From positions 49,610,727 through 49,674,726 of the forward strand of contig JAQMRL010000007.1 in NCBI GenBank assembly GCA_035578175.1: 64,000 nucleotides of DNA, in the 5' to 3' direction. The DNA is from Catonia carolina. Taxonomy: Eukaryota > Arthropoda > Insecta > Hemiptera > Achilidae. Shown here in pieces: positions 22,521 through 34,801 of the stretch. The position numbers and the translations under genes were made by a program. The first letter of the stretch is position 1; the number at the start of each line of letters is the position of its first letter. The notes beneath the pieces are model-generated. The model saw only the letters and a list, made by a program, of their open reading frames with translations, was not told the origin of the DNA and searched no databases.

Positions 22521-23005
22521 TATTATCAATGCATGGCTGTATAAGAGTGAGTATGTATTACTTTTCATGGGTGGACGTTAGGCTAGGTACTCAACAGCGA
22601 TTTAGCTGTACAAATGAAAAATCATAAAAATGAAACATGCAGTTTTAAATTAAAGTGCACACACATTTTTTTTACATCTGACTGTTTTGCAATTTCTGCT
22701 AATGCAGACGGTGATCACAGGGATTTGATTTAAGATATCACAGGGATTTCTTGATTGCATATGTGTGCGCTTTAATTTAAAACATGTTTTATTTCTTGCA
22801 ATTTTTCTGTTGCGCAACACAATTGCTAGTGGGCAGCGGGGGAGGATCAAAGTGGGATGGGAAAGGCACGGTAGTAGTAAAATAAGAAGAAAACTAAAAG
22901 GTCTCTTAATCCACCGCTCAAAATGTTAATGGGTTTCATAGATCCAGTTTAAACAGTTAATTATAAAGAAAACAAAAGTTTATAAATTTACAAACAAACA
23001 ATTAC
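22521..23005. repeat. Intron remainder with solo SINE tail
   Basis: 22660-22715 on the minus strand is the shared SINE 3' module (TCTGCATTAGCAGAAATTGC, then a CAGTCAGATGTAAAA end) without a convincing tRNA head. The rest is AT-rich. Confidence 0.5.
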
Positions 23006-23184
23006 CTTAAGGTATTCAGTGATATTAATTTCAATCACTATTTCTTCACACTCATCGACCGCAGTCTGAACATCAAATGAACTGACGTTGAAACCCATTC
23101 GTAATGACTTGAATAATGATGTTACAAAAGCAGTATTAAATGAATGAATTACCATTTTACTGTGCTCTTTTAAATCTAATTCAT
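23006..23184 (-). CDS. SZT2: SZT2 internal exon 5
   Basis: 179-base exon, TTTACAG acceptor and GGTAAT donor, phase 1 to phase 0. The product includes FNTAFVTSLFKSLRMG and FDVQTAVDECEEIVIEIN, closely following the vertebrate SZT2 pattern CYVRGLFRSLQ ... LTAVDACEELLQEIDIT. The preceding intron carries an old, inverted partial Helentron-like copy (23325-23735) and a tRNA-like SINE head (24228-24315). Confidence 0.9.
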
Positions 23185-23324
23185 CTGTAAAAGAATAATA
23201 AGAATATATTTATAAATATTGCAGATTTTTTTGTTGGTTTTACATCTAACTGTTTTGCATTTATGGATCTATTTATTTCACGTAATCCAGAAAAATAATA
23301 ACCAATTCCTTCACGTACACAAAT

Positions 23325-23735
23325 TATTTTACTTTCTCTTGCCCTATATGAAATATAGGTAAGGAAAGTTACGTTTTCATGTAGATTATTTGAAATTGAG
23401 TTTTCATTGGAAATACCGGTTTTCAGATCTCCTGAGCACAAAAAACAAATTTTTACCAATTGATCTGCCTGTGTTGACAAATTAACTCTAAAACAGAAAA
23501 TCGTTGTAACTTAACATAAGGGGACCCGACCAGAACATTTTCATCAAGATTGGTCAACTGGAAGTAATAGTTTATTTTTGCAATTTTTCAATTTGTTGAA
23601 ATTTCTTCAAAAATATCTTCTTCAATTTCATTTAAAATCACCTCATTTACTACATCTTTTGTGCTCTAAAAGATGGGGTAATCAGCACGTCTACTGAAAT
23701 TCAGGACAAGAATTTTCAAATAAAAACATTTCTTT
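23325..23735 (+). mobile_element. Partial, diverged Helentron-like copy
   Basis: Starts ACTTTCTCTTGCC in + orientation and follows the family for about 400 bp to the TTTTGTGCTCTAAAAGATGG block; the 3' half and hairpin are missing. Confidence 0.65.
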
Positions 23736-24227
23736 ATTAAAAGAAATTCATTTTTGCTTAGCTGCTTAGTAAAATGTAGTGAATACAGTCATGAATCGAC
23801 AAAATCTCAATGATAACAGAAGTAGTGAACATGTGCACAATTTTTGTAAACACACAACAAGCTGCTAACTTGACCATTTGCTCGATTGAAGAAGTGCTTA
23901 CGGGCACTTGCACATCTGTAACCACAGCTGAAATATTTCCCTTCTGCAGATGCTAATTATAGTGCTACCAAAGATATTCAAATTATTAAATACATGAGAA
24001 ATATATTTTTAAATCGCTAATGTGTGTACATGGCAATCAGTACAATTTTTAAAAAATAAGCAACCCCATGACCCAATGAGATGAGGGTGATACGTATGAC
24101 GTGTAAATGAGCTGTGCTCTTGTTCACACTCAGGTTGACCACTCCTAAGTATCGTTAATTGACTCTTAACCATCAAAGTACACAGGTAACCACTGTCTAC
24201 ATTCAAAATCTATATAAAAGTAACTAC

Positions 24228-24315
24228 CTTTACTAGGATTTGAACCATTGAACCTACATTTCCAACAACAGCTTTCTCGTAGCAACGACTTTACCACCAG
24301 ACCGACCCGGTGGGT
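24228..24315 (-). mobile_element. tRNA-like SINE head
   Basis: Minus strand reads CCCACCGGGTCGGTCTGGTG, then GTAAAGTCGTTG, and a B-box-like GGTTCAAATCC. The intervening loop is too long for a functional tRNA. No clear 3' module follows. Confidence 0.5.
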
Positions 24316-24460
24316 TAATATAAAATTAATATTAAAATTTTATTAATTTTTAATTTAACATCTGTTTGATTAATGAAACATTCTAATAGTCAAATTAATG
24401 AAGATTACAATTCCAGAAATTTTAAGAAATATTAAGGCAAAGTTTTAAATGCAATCTTAC

Positions 24461-25546
24461 CTGCAACGCTATCAGAATTTTCTGATTCATGTTCAGGACT
24501 TTCATCTCTCGTAATTGTATCGTTATCATGAGACTGAAAACAGCTTTCGCCATCGGATTTTAAAGTTCTGTCAAGCGATATATCTTTGTACTGTCTATTA
24601 TATTCAGATTTCAATACCAATTCGTTGACTAAATTTGATATTAAACAGTCATAAATGTATAATGGTAACGTGATCGATCCTAATTCGGGATTGGTTAATG
24701 TCTTATACATATTATCCATCATGTATGCACCATGCTGTTTCTTTTTCAGTTTTGATTCATTCCAGTATTTATTTCTAGATCCTACAGAACTAGTTCTTGC
24801 TCTATCTGCATAATGTGATTTATTAGAATCGACTACACTTTGTTTCATAGTGTCCCAAGAATTAGCACGAGATCTTAATGGCGATTCTGGATCTAAATTC
24901 CTTTGAGACAATTCCCACGATGATACTGAACCGAGTCGAGTACTGATATTCGATTCTGCAATTTCATCCTCTAAAGAATCAACAACCCAACTTTTATTTA
25001 ATCTCAACGAAACATGAGGATTAGATGACTCGACAATTTGACCTGGATGAAAAGGTTCTGCTTCAGGATTTAAATTCGATTCAAGAATCAATGGTTTATC
25101 TTTCATCTTATCGTTCATTAAAATAACTGGTTTGTAAGCTTTTTTCTCAGATTGAGCCATTAGTAATTTAAGATCTTGAAATGAAGACGGTATGAACGTT
25201 AAAATGCAATGCGCTGCGGTTACTGCTTTCACATAGCATCTCCACTTCACAGTTGACACTTTATTACTGTTTGAGAACAAATGCTGTTTGCTACCGTGTA
25301 TGAAATTGATAGTGTCACTTTGAAGAGGTTCAGACGAATTTGATTTTTCAGTGTTGCAAGTTGTATCACTGTTATTAGACTCACTAATTTTCTCACGAGT
25401 CTCTTCAATGCTTCCAAAAACAGAACTACCATATGGATCTAAACCAGCCCAAGTCATTCTATTCCAATCATCAACCGCCATTTTTTCTAAAGTGTCATTG
25501 GAATCACTAGCTGAACTTTGTGTACCACTATTTTTGATTAAAGTTT
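24461..25546 (-). CDS. SZT2: SZT2 large central exon
   Basis: 1,086-base exon, open throughout, TTGCAG acceptor and GTAAGA donor, phase 1 to phase 1 (362 residues). Two islands match recalled vertebrate SZT2: KWRCYVKAVTAAHCILTFIP (vertebrate: [20 protein letters not shown]) followed by SSFQDLKLLM, and near the end LPLYIYDCLISNLVNELV (vertebrate: CPVYIYSCSLEALREQMV). Between them lies a Ser/Asn-rich, charged, low-conservation linker that is probably disordered and could be phosphorylated. An internal ATG (MAVDDW) is not the gene start: the frame is open for 22 codons before it, back to the acceptor. Confidence 0.92.
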
Positions 25547-25807
25547 CTGCAACATATGTACAAATAAATATTTATAATGGATTCTGCAGCCTACAATTAT
25601 TTATAGTGTAAAAGTATAATAACTTTTTAACAAAATTTTTATAGCTAACATATTTTAATGGATCTACCATTATCAGCGTATATGAATTGAAAAAAATGAA
25701 AGTAATTATACTAAAATTTTTAGAAGCTGTCATACCTTCAGTCATATTTTATAAAATGTGATAACATCGAATCAAATTATACAAATCATATAAAAAAGAA
25801 AACAATA

Positions 25808-26090
25808 AGTTTAATCATTTAAGAACAGAAGAGGTAGAGGTGTAAAAGACACTCGTCAGAGTTATCTCCTCTGAGAGTAATGAATTTCATCATTATACAG
25901 CCAGCCTCTGTGGTAAATGAAGTGAAGGTGTTATTTGGAGAGTGGAAAGTAGAAGCTTTTCAGAGGGCCTGACATGCTGACAAGCATACTTTTCCACTCG
26001 GTGAGGAAGGCAATAATAAACCACCTCCCTCATTGTTTACTTAGTAAAGCCTTAAGAAGTTCAAACTAGCCCTTCAGCTGATGAATCATG
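25808..26090 (+). mobile_element. Retroposon family B, 5'-truncated copy
   Basis: Begins within the family at AAGAACAGAAGAGGTAGAGG and runs to the GTTCAAACTAGCCCTTCAGC block at the 3' end. 5' truncation relative to the 4244 and 38592 copies is typical of retroposition. Confidence 0.7.
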
Positions 26091-27145
26091 TTAGTTATAA
26101 GATAAAATCACATAATAACAATGTAAAAACAATAATATAGCGGCTATAAGAGTTTAGAAAAAAATTAGAATACAATAGAATTAAAACAATATTTGTTTTA
26201 ATGTCCAATGTGGGTCATTCACAAATCATAAGCTTGGTGAAGGAGGTTCCATAATCCACTGCACATCCCTCTGCTTAATCATAGGTTGAAATACAAAACA
26301 ACCCTGCTAATCTGAACTAATTAGGATCGGGAATTGTTCGGATCATCCGAAAATATGGGCATAATAAAAAAGTGATTCAAAAGTAGTTAAATTTTATATG
26401 CTGCTCAGAATGGATATTGGAATGGTTTCACCAACCATGTACAATAAAGCTACAGTAGTACAGCAGCACAACAATGCACACAGCACACAGCACACAGACT
26501 ATGTTTATAGAGCGCTAGAAAGATACTACAGCATCATCAAGGTTTTTGACATTAATACATTAAACAGTTAGTGATTTTATGCGGCTAATCGGTAGTTAAA
26601 CTACAGGGTGAGTGAAAAGTCGGAGAACGGCTTAATATTTCAAATGTACGGGAAATTTCAAGAAATAATGCAAATGTGAACATCACTCAAATACAAAATA
26701 TACTATTTTATGATGAATCAAACAATTTTGTCTGCCATCTTGAATGTAACTATATTTTTTTAAATGAAAAGGTGGTCACGCGACACATGATTTCAATGCA
26801 AAATTTCAAGAGAATTAGAATGGTGAAAACCCTACAACGATATCTCATAAAGTTTGAATGATATTCACCTTTCTTTAAATTTCAGCAATAACTTATTGAA
26901 TGCTCAGTTTTTTTTGCATATCTCTTTGTTTGAACAGGGTCTACTGTATTATCTTCTTCCTTCTTAGGTCCTAGGATGTTCTGAACTATACTCCTTTCTA
27001 AACTGTAAATTTACTGTACAATAAAAAAACCAATAAATTTCAGTTTTTTGAGATTTGATAACCTACTCAAAAGTGGAGGTTTAAAAACTATTTAATTTTC
27101 AAATTGTTATGAACATTGCTATTAAAATATTTCAAAAAATATTAC
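26091..27145. other. Intron with possible DNA-transposon scraps
   Basis: 26310-26360 has TTCGGATCATCCGAA, reminiscent of pogo/Tigger ends. 26604-26640 starts TACAGGGTGAGTGAAAAGTC, like a mariner-type terminus, with no partner found. The rest is AT-rich. Confidence 0.3.
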
Positions 27146-27349
27146 CAGTCTTTTCATTATTTAATGGGGCCGGAACAGCTTCGTTGTCTCTTTCTCTGGC
27201 ATTAATTAATTCCATTAAATGTCTTGAATCCTCTTCTGACAATTTCAATTCCCTATCATGTATTTCCTTCAGATTTTCAAATAGTGTTTCCATTAATAAA
27301 TTATTTGATGAATCTGACAAACATTTTGTTTCCCACTGGTCAAAAATTT
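27146..27349 (-). CDS. SZT2: SZT2 internal exon 3
   Basis: 204-base exon, TTTTCAG acceptor and GGTAAT donor, phase 1 to phase 1. It encodes an acidic, probably helical segment (FDQWETKCLSDSSNN, then a Glu/Lys-rich helix with ELKLSEEDSRHLMELI). Sequence conservation with recalled SZT2 is weak here. The assignment rests on unbroken phase, good splice sites and position between two strongly matching exons. A + strand reading frame over the same bases is its antisense shadow. Confidence 0.75.
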
Positions 27350-27749
27350 CTGAAAAAACAAAACAATAAAATGTATCATTAAAGAGTAGATCCAAGACCA
27401 ATCTGGAAGCCAGTTTGCATGGATATTTAAATATTTTACTGATTATAAATAACATCAACTTTAATATGACTTTGTTTTTGTTTTACGTCTGGCTGTTTTG
27501 CAATTTCTGATAATGCAGATGGTAATATGACTTACCTAATTACAATAATTATTTAGTATTCAACATTTCATATTTTTATGTAGCAAACAGGGGTTTTATG
27601 GGAGATAACTTATTATGTGGATCAACCCTACACCACTTATATACAGAATTATTCACGTACACAAACACACACACATGTATACTTAAACTTTTTTACATAC
27701 TTTCACAAATATTTAGAAAAAATTAACATATGAATAATACAATAACTAC

Positions 27750-27874
27750 CTTGAATAAACAGGGAAAAAATAAGTTGTGCTTGTTGACACTTTGGTAACA
27801 ATGTTAAAAGGTTGTATGCAAATGGAATTCGCTGAATTCTTTCATCTGCTAAAGCAACTGCTTCAGGCCACTTC
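27750..27874 (-). CDS. SZT2: SZT2 internal exon 2
   Basis: 125-base exon with a TTGCAG acceptor after a T-rich tract and a GTAGTT donor. It takes phase 2 from the previous exon and leaves phase 1. The product holds IPFAYNLLTLLPKCQQAQ, matching the vertebrate SZT2 pattern IPFxxxLLxLLPxCQQxQ, one of the most recognisable stretches of the family. The intron before it (27875-29596) holds a complete Helentron-like copy (28231-29166) and an AT-rich remainder. Confidence 0.9.
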
Positions 27875-28230
27875 CTGCAACAGAAAAATAATTTATTGTA
27901 ATAATTACACAATGCCAGCTTTATTAAAAAAATATTTTTACTCCAGGTTGTTTATTTCTGTTACAAATGTATCTATACATTTAATATCAATGCAAACAAG
28001 GTGCATAACCTTTAATCTTTTTAAAAAATTAAAACATACCAAACTCGTTTACTTTCCAACTATGTAGCTTTGTTTAAAAAATAACTAACAATTGAAGAGC
28101 TCAGTGAATGAAAGTCCTATGAAAATTTTTCAAAAAGTGAGGTTTTTTGATTGATGTAGGTGTTAAGTACATATTTAATTATGTAGATGACATAGAATGT
28201 CCTATAACCACAATTTAAGGAAATACTAGT

Positions 28231-29166
28231 GGAAAAATCTGGTGTGAAACACTCACACAACTTTCTCTTGCCAGTGCAAATAATTAACAATAAACCTAAC
28301 ATTAGTAATAAAACATAAGAAATAAACAAAAATCTAACCTCAATAAACATAACCTAATTTTAATCATGAGTGAAAGACGCAAATTGAAAATCAACCTCAG
28401 TTTGGCTTAGAAATACGGAAAATCACTCTTCCTCTCTAAACTAGGCTCTGTAGAGAAAAATGCTGTAAATAAAAGTTGTAGATCTTTTAATTTTCTATAA
28501 ATTTAATTATATACACTTTTGTCGTAAAATGCATACTAAGGCCGAAATGTTAAAAAAATCGATTTTTCTCACGTTTTCGTGAGAAAAAAACAGAAAAAAG
28601 CAAATTATCGCTAAACTAAGCGTTATACAAAAAAATGTTTGAAATAAAAGTTGTAGAATTTTCAATTCTCTACAACTTTTATTACATAAAGTTTTGCTCT
28701 AAATTGCATATTAAAGCCGTAATATTAAAAAACTATGTTTTTACATGAAAACAGCCTCACCCAGAATTTCAGCAAACATGACGCCTACCCTATCTTGTAG
28801 AGAATAAAAAATTGAGTAAACCAGGCGATTTTAAAAAAAATCGTAGGACTAGTTTTTGAGAAAATCGCAAAAAAGTGAAAAATGACACGAATAAACTACT
28901 ACTTCCGTTTGACCGATTTTGATGAAAATGTTCGTGTCGGGTCCGGTAGTGGTATGTAACTTAAGTTTCAAGTTTCAAGTTCGTATGATGTTCCGTTCTT
29001 GAGATATTTTGCATACACACACACACAGACCAATCGCTAAAAACATGTTTTTTGGGTTCAGGGGGTCTGAAAACGTATAGATCCGGTGAAAACTCGATTT
29101 CGAAAAATCGACATGAAAACAATACTTTCCTTCCTATATATTCATATAGGCAAGAGAAAGTAAAAA
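28231..29166 (-). mobile_element. Helentron-like (HINE) copy
   Basis: Full-length copy in the same orientation as 16942: hairpin GTGTGAAACACTCACAC at its left, CA microsatellite near 29013-29026, subterminal repeat GGCAAGAGAAAGT at its right. Located in the intron between SZT2 exons 1 and 2. Confidence 0.8.
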
Positions 29167-29596
29167 GGTGTAACATCACTTTCAATCAGAATGGGAAACA
29201 TTATCTTTTATAATAGGAGTTAAATATTTTATAAAAAATTCTCATTTTTTATGGAAATTTTTATAGTATCTCAAGTAGTGCATTAATAAGACCTCATTTT
29301 TTGAGAGAAACATTAACTTTGAAACCTACTTAGAGTTGCGGTGGAAGAAATGTTACTGGTACTTTTAAAACAATCACATTTATCATTCTCAATTGCTAAT
29401 CTGGTAAAAATATGAGGCACTTTGTCATGTGGTTTACTTTCACAATTTTTATTTTCATAGGGGAAAATTACACATCTGCCACCCTATAGACTCACGAGAA
29501 AGCAGAAAGATACTTTATATCGTATTTAGGCCAGTATTCTGAGGGCCCTAAAATTTCAAACCAGCCCTTAGAAACATAACAACAGTAGTTACTTAC

Positions 29597-29730
29597 TCAA
29601 GTGGATTAGGTGGGGAACTTAATGGATCCATTGTAGTATCAGGCACACCAATTCCACGATCTTGACACATCAGCCTCAAATGTTCAAATGTCAACAATGA
29701 AGAGATACACTCTGCATCAACCCTCCACAT
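29597..29730 (-). CDS. SZT2: SZT2 (KICSTOR subunit) internal exon 1 of those seen
   Basis: Most upstream exon I can support. SZT2 is the scaffold of the lysosome-associated KICSTOR complex, which links GATOR1 to Rag GTPases and dampens mTORC1 in starvation. The minus strand shows a TTACAG acceptor, 134 bases open in one frame, and a GTAAGT donor. The product begins MWRVDAECISSLLTFEHL, like the vertebrate SZT2 stretch with DAACIGSMLSFEYL (recalled, not searched). The opening ATG is unlikely to be a start: it directly follows an acceptor and the family has about a thousand residues before this point. It ends in phase 2 (GA), which the next exon completes to GAG. The preceding exon is not visible in the 34 kb upstream. 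Confidence 0.85.
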
Positions 29731-29790
29731 CTGTAACAAGAAAGAATGTTTTTTATTAATTTAACACGTTCAGGAGGGATGCCGCCTTAA

Positions 29791-30486
29791 GAGGTAGTCA
29801 ACCCAGAATATGAAAATCAAAACTACTGGCTATAATTTATCATTATATATTTTTAATGAAAAAGTAATTTACTAGTAATGAACTACCACTTGACCAGACC
29901 AAAAAATTAATTACAGCCCCTAATACAAGGTTGGGGGTGGAAAAGCGGGCTTCCATGGGGAATCGATTATCTCAGGAACCAAGAAAGACATCAACATGAT
30001 TCTTACACTAAAAAATACAGAAAATTGCTGTCTATTATTTGTTGTATGCTCTTGTATTTATTTTATCTTACAAGAAATTAATTGAAGAAAAACCATATTT
30101 TCAAAAACATTTATTTTATGTATTCACAAATTATTTTATAACAAAGTCCCTATAAAGTTTTTTGTAATAACCATTCGACAGATAATAGAGCATGAAATTA
30201 TGAACATTTTAAAAAACAATTCATCCAAATATCTCCAATACAAACCAAATTATTGAATTCCCAAGAATGTATAATCATGCAAAAACACATTTCCGGAAAA
30301 CTTAAAAGTTAAAGGAATAATTCACTCGCCTTGCTAGTGAGCTTTATATTAAACAGACATTCTTATTACTTTTTGTCAACGTACAGACACAGTAAACACA
30401 TTCTATGACTCAGAAAATTTTAAACTTCAAATAAGTGAAAAAATCGCATTTAAAAAAAATATCATCTTCTTGAGTTGACTACCCCC
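29791..30486. mobile_element. TTAA-type MITE with G-run TIR
   Basis: Left end GAGGTAGTCAACCC after TTAA (29787-29790); right end, inverted, GGGGGTAGTCAACTC, with TAAA beyond. The target itself sits in a palindromic context (ATGCCGCC ... GGCGGCAT-like), and a further 20-bp palindrome ATGCCGCCCTAAGGCGGCAT follows at 30522-30541. Non-coding. Confidence 0.6.
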
Positions 30487-30541
30487 TAAAGGCGGCAAAT
30501 CGAGGTTCATTCCACAGACTAATGCCGCCCTAAGGCGGCAT

Positions 30542-31820
30542 ATACAATACCACATTTCTATAGCTTTTGTTAAATCGCCAGTGTACTGGCAGTGTTAGTA
30601 AAGGTTGTTCAGGGGTTAAGATCTATTCTACGAGCGCCACTGTAAAGAACGTCTTTCGTTACCAACTGCCGGGAATTTTTTAACGAATTTTAAAAGTGTA
30701 GTCTATTCGGACGTCCTAGTGCCATGTAATTTTATTGGTTTATTTAATTATACCATTTATTCTAAGAATTTCTTCGTTCCCAGCGACTTCTTTTTACAAA
30801 TAAAAGGTAAGAATAATAAATTTTTACGTAAAAATAGTTTAATTATTACTCAAAAGAAATTTCTGTTACTTTCTGAACTCGCCATTTCTATGCACTCTGT
30901 TTCCTTTGCAGGCCTACTCTACGTTATATAATATACTGTACTATTATAATTACGGTCATAAAATAATTTTGCAAGAATAAAAGTATTTTATTACTAATTT
31001 TTCTATATTGCCATGGTCTCACTAAAAATTATTAATTAATTTATTGTCAACATGTAAATATATTTGCTTTTATTCTGGGACATATATATAAAAAATTTAC
31101 ATATTCAATTTTATTACATAATCTAATTTTAATATTTTTTATTACCTTAAACATAATTATTGTATTTTAATTTAATTATAATTAATTTTTTAATCTTTCA
31201 ACTTTTAAACTCCATGAAATTTTTCGGCTGAAAGTTTTCTATATTGGTGCAATACTAGAATAAAATATGAGTGGGAAAAATTCATATATCTCAATTACAA
31301 TTACTTTTAAAACAATTACAAATAAAAGAATCAGAATATGAGTCAGCAATACAAGCCTAAACGCACACTCACACGCACGCACACAAACTAGATTTAAATG
31401 TTTGTAGTGTCGTAATTTGAAATCAATTAACAATACTAATAAAGAATAAAATGATCTTTTGAATTAAAAAAAAAACATTAATATATCTCAACTTCAAAAG
31501 AAGGTATTAGTTTAAATGGAGCAAATTTTCAAGAAAAAAAATCACCTAAGTTACCATGGTAACACTTTAATTATTCATTTAAATCAAATATTTTCTGGTG
31601 GTAAAGCAATAAAGTAATTATAACATTCCATTAAACATAATTTGATCTAAATATTTACCTAAAAAAAATTTGCTAAATTTTTGTTTTGTTTTTTAATGCA
31701 GACTCCCCCTTTAACCTAAAAATTAAACTGATGAGTAAAATGTATAACAGGCAAAGATGTACATAGTTAAAAAATACTTCTGAGAAACTTACAAAATGTT
31801 TTCATGCTTGAATTAAAAGA
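30542..31820. other. AT-rich, no gene recognised
   Basis: Very AT-rich. Some GC-richer words at 30580-30700. A (CA/CG)n-like run lies at 31364-31386. Open frames are short, with no known motif or splice context. Lies upstream of the last SZT2 exon seen. Confidence 0.5.
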
Positions 31821-31821
31821 A

Positions 31822-32671
31822 AAAAAATCTGGTGTGAAACACTCACACAACTTTCTCTTGCCAATGCAAACAATGACCAATATAATCTAACATTAGTAAT
31901 AACAAAAAACTAAACTTAAAAACCATAACCTTACTTTAATTATGAATGAAACACCCAAAATGAAAATCGACCTCAGTTTGGCTTAAAAATACGGAAAATC
32001 ACTCTTTCACGCTAAAATAGGCTCTGTAGAGAAAAATGTTTTAAAAAGAAGTTGTAGATCTTTTAATTTCCTATACATTTTATTATAACTTTTGTCGTAA
32101 AATGCATAAGAAGGCCAAAAACATTAAAAAAAATCGATTTTTCACACGTTTTCGTGAGAGAAAAAAAACAGAAAATCGCTAATTACCGCTAAACTAAGTG
32201 CTATAAAAAAATGTTTGAAATAAAATTTGTAGGTTTTGCAATTCTCTACATTTTTTATTAAAAAATAAAAATAAAGTTAAAACAAAAAAAAATTAAATTA
32301 AAATAAAATTAATTAATTAAGTTAAATTAAAATAAAGTTTTTATTATAATTTTTTGCGCTAAAATGCGTATTAAAGCAGCAATCTTAAAAAAAAAACAAT
32401 TTTTTACGTGAAAACACCCTCACCAAGAATTTCAGCAAACATGGCGCCTACCCTATTGTAGAGCATAAAAAATTTAGTAAATGAGACGATTTTTAAAAAA
32501 ATCGTAGGACCAGTTTTTGAGAAAATCGCAAAAAAGTGAAAAATTACACGAATACACTACTACTTCCGGTTGACTGATTTTGTTGAAAATGTTCGTGTCG
32601 GGTCCGGTAGTGGTGTGTAACTTGAGTTTCAAGTCCGTACGATGTTCCGTTCTTGAGATATTCTGTTCACA

Positions 32672-32712
<41 letters not shown>

Positions 32713-32850
32713 CAATCGCTAAAAACATGTTTTTTGGGTTCAAGAGGTCTGAAAACGTGTAATCCGATGAAAACTCGATTTCGAAAAATCGACATGAAAA
32801 CAATACTTTCCTTCCTATATATATTCATAAACGCAAGAGAAAGTAAAAAT
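31822..32850 (-). mobile_element. Helentron-like (HINE) copy with expanded microsatellite
   Basis: Standard ends. About 100 extra AT-rich bases (32260-32360) of simple AAATTAAAATAA-type repeats, and the longest CA run of the family at about 32670-32709. Confidence 0.8.
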
Positions 32851-33261
32851 TGCTGAATCATATTTCAATAAAATTTTTATTTTTAAATATTTGTGAATAG
32901 CATAAATTATGAAATAAAGTAAAATCTTAAAAATTTATAAAAGAAAAATTATTAAATATTTTATAACTGAAGTACCCTATATACTGTATTTCTACATTAT
33001 TACAAAACTGATGTAATGTGTAATAAACCTCAATATATCGGTTAAACATGATTGATTTAAAACAAGTGACACAAATAAAAGTCAAGTGGATTTCTTAAGT
33101 GTTAATTTTTCAAGATATTCATTTAATAAACTTATGACTGCTGGTAAATGTAACACGTAAATTTTATTAATATTAGGAAACAATTTATACATATAACTTA
33201 ACTGTTTTCTTTTAACTTATTTGTACATTTTATCATTTCTAGATACCAAATATCAAAATTG

Positions 33262-34145
33262 AAAAATCTGGTGTGAAACACTCACACGACTTTTTCTTGC
33301 CAATGTAAATAATGCCCAATGTAACCTAACATTAGTAATAAAACATTAGAAATAAACAAAAAAAACTAACCTTAAAAAACATAACTTTATTTTAATCATG
33401 AGTGAAAGACGCAAAATGAAAATCAAACTCAATTTGGCTTTAAAATATGGAAAATCACTCTTTCAAGCTAAACTAGGCTCTGTAGACAAAAATGCTTTAA
33501 ATAAAAGTTGTAGATCTTTTAATTTCCTATAAATTTAATTATATACACTTTTGTCGTAAAATGCATACTAAGGCCGAAATCTTAAAAATATCGATTTTTC
33601 ACACGTTTTCGTGAGAAATAATCAGAAAATCGCTAATTACCGCTAAACTAAGCGTTCTACAAAAAAAATGTTTGAAATTAAAATTATAGGATTTTAAATT
33701 GTCTAAAACTTTTATTATATACATTTTTGCGCTAAAATGCATATTAAAGCAGCAATCTTAAGAAAACAATTTTTTTATGTGAACACAGCCTCATCAAGAA
33801 TTTCAGCAAACATGGCGCCTACCCTAACTTGTAGAGCATAAAAATTTAGTAAACCAGGCGATTTTTAAAAAAATCGTAGGACCCGTTTTTGAGAAAATAG
33901 CAAAAACTTGAAAAATTACACGAATAAACTACTACTTCCGGTCGACCGATTTTGATGAAAATGTTCGTGTCGGGTCCGGTAGTGGTATGTAACTTAAGTT
34001 TTAAGTTCGTACGATGTTCCGTTCTTGAGATATTCTGTACACACACACACACACGCACGCACACACAGATCAATCGCTAAAAATATGTTTTTTTTTTTTG
34101 GATTCAGGGGGGTCTGAAAACATGTAGGCAAGAGAAAGTAAAAAA
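33262..34145 (-). mobile_element. Helentron-like (HINE) copy, small deletion near its 5' end
   Basis: The end hairpin (GTGTGAAACACTCACAC) is at the left. At the right the usual GAAAACTCGATTT...TATATATTCATA segment is deleted, so the subterminal repeat GGCAAGAGAAAGT directly follows the GTCTGAAAACATGTA block. Confidence 0.78.
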
Positions 34146-34801
34146 TTTGTCAAAAACCAATCCTCTTGTAAATAATATTTGATTGATTTAGTATTGTTGA
34201 ATGTATCCAATACTTTTTCAGAATAATCTAAAATGTTCTTAGATAGGTCTTACCATCAGATTATTGTATTTTTGAGGAATAATAAACAGTATGCAGTAGA
34301 ATATTTTAATATTCGTTACCAAAAAATCATCCTCCAATATTGTATTGTTTTACTGAAGGTGTCAAATACTTGGTTTGGTTGAATTTTGAAAGTGAAAACT
34401 TCTTTAGCACCTTCCACTCTTTCTGAACAGTCAACAAAACTGAACAGTCATGCGTCATGCTTACCACATAGGAATAAAAGGTTATTGAAGCGAAAACTTC
34501 TGTAGGCGCACCTTGAACTCTTTCTGAACAGTGAACCGAACTGAACTGTCATGCGTCACGCATCACGCTTCGCACACAGGAATGAAAGTTTATTTAATGG
34601 AGAAACCCAAATTTCTTTATTAAGATAAGTTTAATACAATATATATGATATTGTATATAGGCCTCATCAGTGTAATATTTACAGTTCGTAATGTAATATT
34701 TAAATAAATTTGAATCTAAAGTATTTATAACAGATTTCAGTTTCCATAAACCTATCGTTTCATTCTTATTTAGATATTTAAATAAATTCGAATCTAAAGT
34801 A

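Noticed and set aside
26604..26861. A complete mariner starting TACAGGGTGAGTG
   Set aside because: No matching inverted end or transposase found; kept only as a possible solo terminus.
32474..32856. Open frames over the CA repeat on both strands
   Set aside because: They recur in every Helentron-like copy, overlap each other antisense and follow the microsatellite; no domain.
34253..34340. Minus-strand open stretch with GTAAGA donor (contains FYCILFIIPQK) as a missing SZT2 exon
   Set aside because: No acceptor gives an open frame of useful length except by choosing a weak AG; AT-driven composition and no convincing SZT2 residues.
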